Shown here one piece after another: positions 5,490 through 5,692 of a stretch of 5,692 bases of DNA. The position numbers were made by a program, and so were the translations under genes. This DNA comes from Candidatus Woesebacteria bacterium (GTDB lineage: Bacteria > Patescibacteriota > Microgenomatia > UBA10105 > UBA927). How positions within the stretch are numbered: position 1 is the stretch's first letter; every line of letters begins with the position of its first letter. Under the pieces are notes generated by a model. It did not search any database and had not been told where the DNA came from. It saw nothing but the letters and a program-made list of their open reading frames with translations. The DNA lies in NCBI GenBank assembly GCA_020057765.1, contig JAGVFE010000089.1, forward strand, positions 1-5,692. Reading direction: 5' to 3'.

Positions 5490-5692
5490 GCGGATCCTTT
5501 GAGAAGTTTTTCAACCGTTGGAGTCAGCTGCGCGCCGACGGATTGCCAATAGGAAATCCGATCTCGTTTGAGTACGACTTTCGCAGGCGACACCAACGGG
5601 TTGTAATATCCGAGGTATTCGATAGCGCGGCCGCCACGGCGTTTGCCTTCTTCTATGGCAATGACGCGGAATGTCCGTGCGTTTCGTTTGCC
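5486..5692 (-). CDS. rpsP: 30S ribosomal protein S16 (5' end outside window)
   Basis: The minus strand from base 5692 is in frame and gives 68 residues plus TGA (5488-5486). The visible part begins GKRNARTFRVIAIEEGKRRG and includes the diagnostic S16 motif EYLGYYNPL, then a strand (AKVVLKRDRI), YWQSVGAQLTPTVEKLL and a short tail GSA. S16 is a small-subunit protein bound to 16S rRNA in the body of the 30S particle and important for its assembly. Compared with typical S16 (about 80 residues), about 10-12 N-terminal residues and the start codon lie beyond the window edge. It leads the rpsP-khpA-trmD operon, so the promoter should be just upstream, outside the window. Its stop overlaps the khpA start (ATGA). 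Confidence 0.95.
   Translation of the reverse strand, partial: GKRNARTFRVIAIEEGKRRGGRAIEYLGYYNPLVSPAKVVLKRDRISYWQSVGAQLTPTVEKLLKGSA
5495..5500 (-). promoter_or_regulatory. Shine-Dalgarno site of khpA inside rpsP
   Basis: On the minus strand AAAGGA lies five bases upstream of the khpA ATG, within the last codons of rpsP. It is the best-placed ribosome-binding sequence in the window and fixes the khpA start at 5489. It suggests that khpA can be initiated independently as well as by coupling to rpsP. Confidence 0.65.

Overview
The window is a compact, almost gap-free piece of a bacterial genome with two convergent gene blocks. The organism is probably a Patescibacteria/CPR member, with Parcubacteria-like lineages the best guess. 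This is an inference from several traits: a type IV pilus locus without outer-membrane pilP/pilQ directly after pilO, very short or overlapping gene junctions, a TrmD lacking its usual C-terminal domain, and an rpsP-khpA-trmD order with no rimM. No single sequence mark proves the phylum.

The plus-strand block (1-4602) is a type IV pilus assembly operon. It opens with the last codons of an unidentified gene, followed by four minor prepilins. In order these resemble the H, I, J and K minor pseudopilins of type II secretion (FimU/PilV/PilW/PilX in type IV pili). The first three have a KKG^(F/Q)TL(L/I)E class III signal peptide with Glu at mature position 5, and the fourth lacks that Glu. Then come pilM (cytoplasmic actin-like ATPase fold), pilN and pilO (bitopic inner-membrane proteins). 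Together these encode a pilus-tip/priming complex and the PilMNO alignment platform. The major pilin, the PilB/PilT motors, the PilC platform and the PilD peptidase are not in the window.

The minus-strand block (4624-5692) is a translation/RNA operon. Transcribed right to left, it holds the 3' part of rpsP (ribosomal protein S16), khpA (a small KH-domain RNA-binding protein) and trmD (tRNA m1G37 methyltransferase). The two blocks meet tail to tail across only 21 bp.

Six gene junctions use the same ATGA stop/start overlap, which points to pervasive translational coupling. There are no tRNA or rRNA genes, CRISPR arrays, mobile elements or long intergenic regions. I see no clearly new system. 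The points most worth a second look are the short TrmD with a Glu at the position of the catalytic Asp, its low GC next to GC-richer khpA/rpsP, the confinement of cysteines to the minor pilins, and the PilO C-terminal extension.
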